A stretch of 64,000 nt of DNA from Paenibacillus sp. FJAT-26967 (GTDB lineage: Bacteria > Bacillota > Bacilli > Paenibacillales > NBRC-103111), in NCBI RefSeq assembly GCF_001541095.1, contig NZ_LMXH01000005.1, forward strand, positions 124,001 through 188,000, read 5' to 3'. The position numbers were made by a program, and so were the translations under genes. Positions 63,315-64,000 of this stretch are shown here, piece after piece. The notes under the pieces were generated by a model. That model worked only from the letters and a program-made list of their open reading frames with translations, was not told the DNA's origin and made no database searches. Position 1 is the first letter of the stretch. The number at the start of each line of letters is the position of its first letter.

Positions 63315-64000
63315 ATGAAACGCACCGGAAGAAGGCTGTTGTTACTTGCTCTGATAGCAGCAGGTTTATGGCTGTGGAAGGGAAGCGGCGGAGAAGAGCT
63401 GGAGTTTGATGCTAGAGCAGCGGTACTGATTCATGCGGACACAGGCAGCGTTGTCTATGAGCGAAATGGGGATGAAAGTCTTCCGCCAGCTTCCATGTCC
63501 AAAATGATGACGGAATTAATTGTCTATGAGGAGGTGAAAGCCGGCCGTGCATCTTGGAACGATCAGGTGCGGACAAGCCGTTATGCCAGCGAGGTTACCG
63601 GCGCCCAGATCGGATTGAAATTCGGGGAGCGGCTGACACTCAAAGAAATGCTTGCCGCAGTAGCCATTGAGTCGGCCAATGACGCGGCTGTCGCCGTGGC
63701 GGAGCATATTGCGGGCACCGAGGATGAATTCGTTGTGAAGATGAACCGCAAAGCAGCCGAAATCGGGCTGTCGAAGGGAACTGCTTTTGCGAATGCAAGC
63801 GGATTGACCCGTGCAGATCTCGGTTCCTATGCGTCCGAGAAGCATAGGGGAGAGAGCGTCATGACTGCGAAGGACACGGCCCGGCTCGCCGCTTATTTGA
63901 TCCGTCAATATCCGGAAGTGCTGGAGCTTACCCGCAAAGCGGATTATGAGCTGCCCGGAAGATTCGGATTGATTCAGACTACGAACCGGATGCTTCCGGC
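63315..64000 (+). CDS. D-alanyl-D-alanine carboxypeptidase, DacF-like (partial, 5' end)
   Basis: The frame runs off the right edge after 228 complete codons. ATG 63315 is preceded by AGGAGTGGAG. An N-terminal signal anchor (RRLLLLALIAAGLWLW) is followed by a penicillin-binding peptidase S11 domain: S60-x-x-K63 in PASMSKMMTE, S120-A-N122 in IESANDAAV and TAFANASGLTR. It removes terminal D-Ala from peptidoglycan stem peptides outside the membrane. The KTG motif lies beyond the window. It resembles sporulation-type DacF. Confidence 0.88.
   Translation, partial: MKRTGRRLLLLALIAAGLWLWKGSGGEELEFDARAAVLIHADTGSVVYERNGDESLPPASMSKMMTELIVYEEVKAGRASWNDQVRTSRYASEVTGAQIGLKFGERLTLKEMLAAVAIESANDAAVAVAEHIAGTEDEFVVKMNRKAAEIGLSKGTAFANASGLTRADLGSYASEKHRGESVMTAKDTARLAAYLIRQYPEVLELTRKADYELPGRFGLIQTTNRMLP

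Overview
The window looks like chromosome of a Gram-positive, endospore-forming Bacillales member, most likely Paenibacillus or a close relative. This rests on the caa3-type oxidase genes (ctaE/F/G, a DUF420 protein, ctaB), YesM/YesN-style two-component genes beside a sugar ABC system that has no ATPase gene, YwmB- and YflT-like proteins, a RelP/YwaC-type alarmone synthetase, strong AGGAGG-type ribosome sites and frequent GTG/TTG starts. I identified no rRNA, tRNA, CRISPR array or insertion sequence.

Layout. 1-2470: end of a cytochrome c oxidase operon. 2664-7210: an ABC transporter operon with a GntR (YtrA-type) regulator and a palindromic promoter element. 7550-21196: five overlapping genes (an EEP-fold hydrolase, a 1524-residue DUF6603-type protein, two large unknown proteins and a fibre-like protein with a hexapeptide repeat). 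21464-25659 (minus): a serine hydrolase and an Agr/Com-like kinase-regulator pair. 25868-26827 (minus): ctaB, separated from the other cta genes. 27152-31125: a creatininase-family enzyme, a DUF1801 protein, a small membrane protein, an internally deleted phosphotransferase and threonine synthase. 31238-35514 (minus): a K+ channel-like protein, a ppGpp synthetase, a soluble hybrid kinase and a B12-binding sensor. 35787-43034: a YesM/YesN pair and a sugar ABC uptake operon with a cre-like site. 43120-45931: two small proteins and a TetR/MFS pair with three related palindromes. 46319-56852: a probable natural-product cluster. 56955-63025 (minus): a membrane protein, YwmB, a YflT-like stress protein and a six-PAS hybrid kinase. 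63315 to the end: the start of a D,D-carboxypeptidase.

Two regions stand out as possible undescribed systems. The first is the 13.6-kb cassette at 7550-21196. All four gene junctions overlap, which points to a single co-translated assembly. It pairs one apparently intact metal-dependent phosphoesterase with very large, beta-rich proteins that lack signal peptides, and it ends in a protein with a shaft-like repeat. The second is the 10.5-kb cluster at 46319-56852, led by a near-consensus promoter. It encodes a free-standing acyl carrier protein, an ATP-grasp ligase, a glycosyltransferase, a radical SAM/SPASM enzyme, a three-gene ABC exporter, a dehydrogenase, a NagZ-like GH3 hydrolase and a protein I tentatively compare with BtrH. 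There is no NRPS or PKS. The logic resembles carrier-protein aminoacylation in butirosin biosynthesis, but the enzyme set differs.

The window is otherwise rich in signalling: three histidine kinases of the hybrid or YesM type, one Agr-like kinase, and a B12-binding protein next to a kinase with no recognisable sensor domain. All functions are read from sequence motifs and remembered family features; no database search was run.
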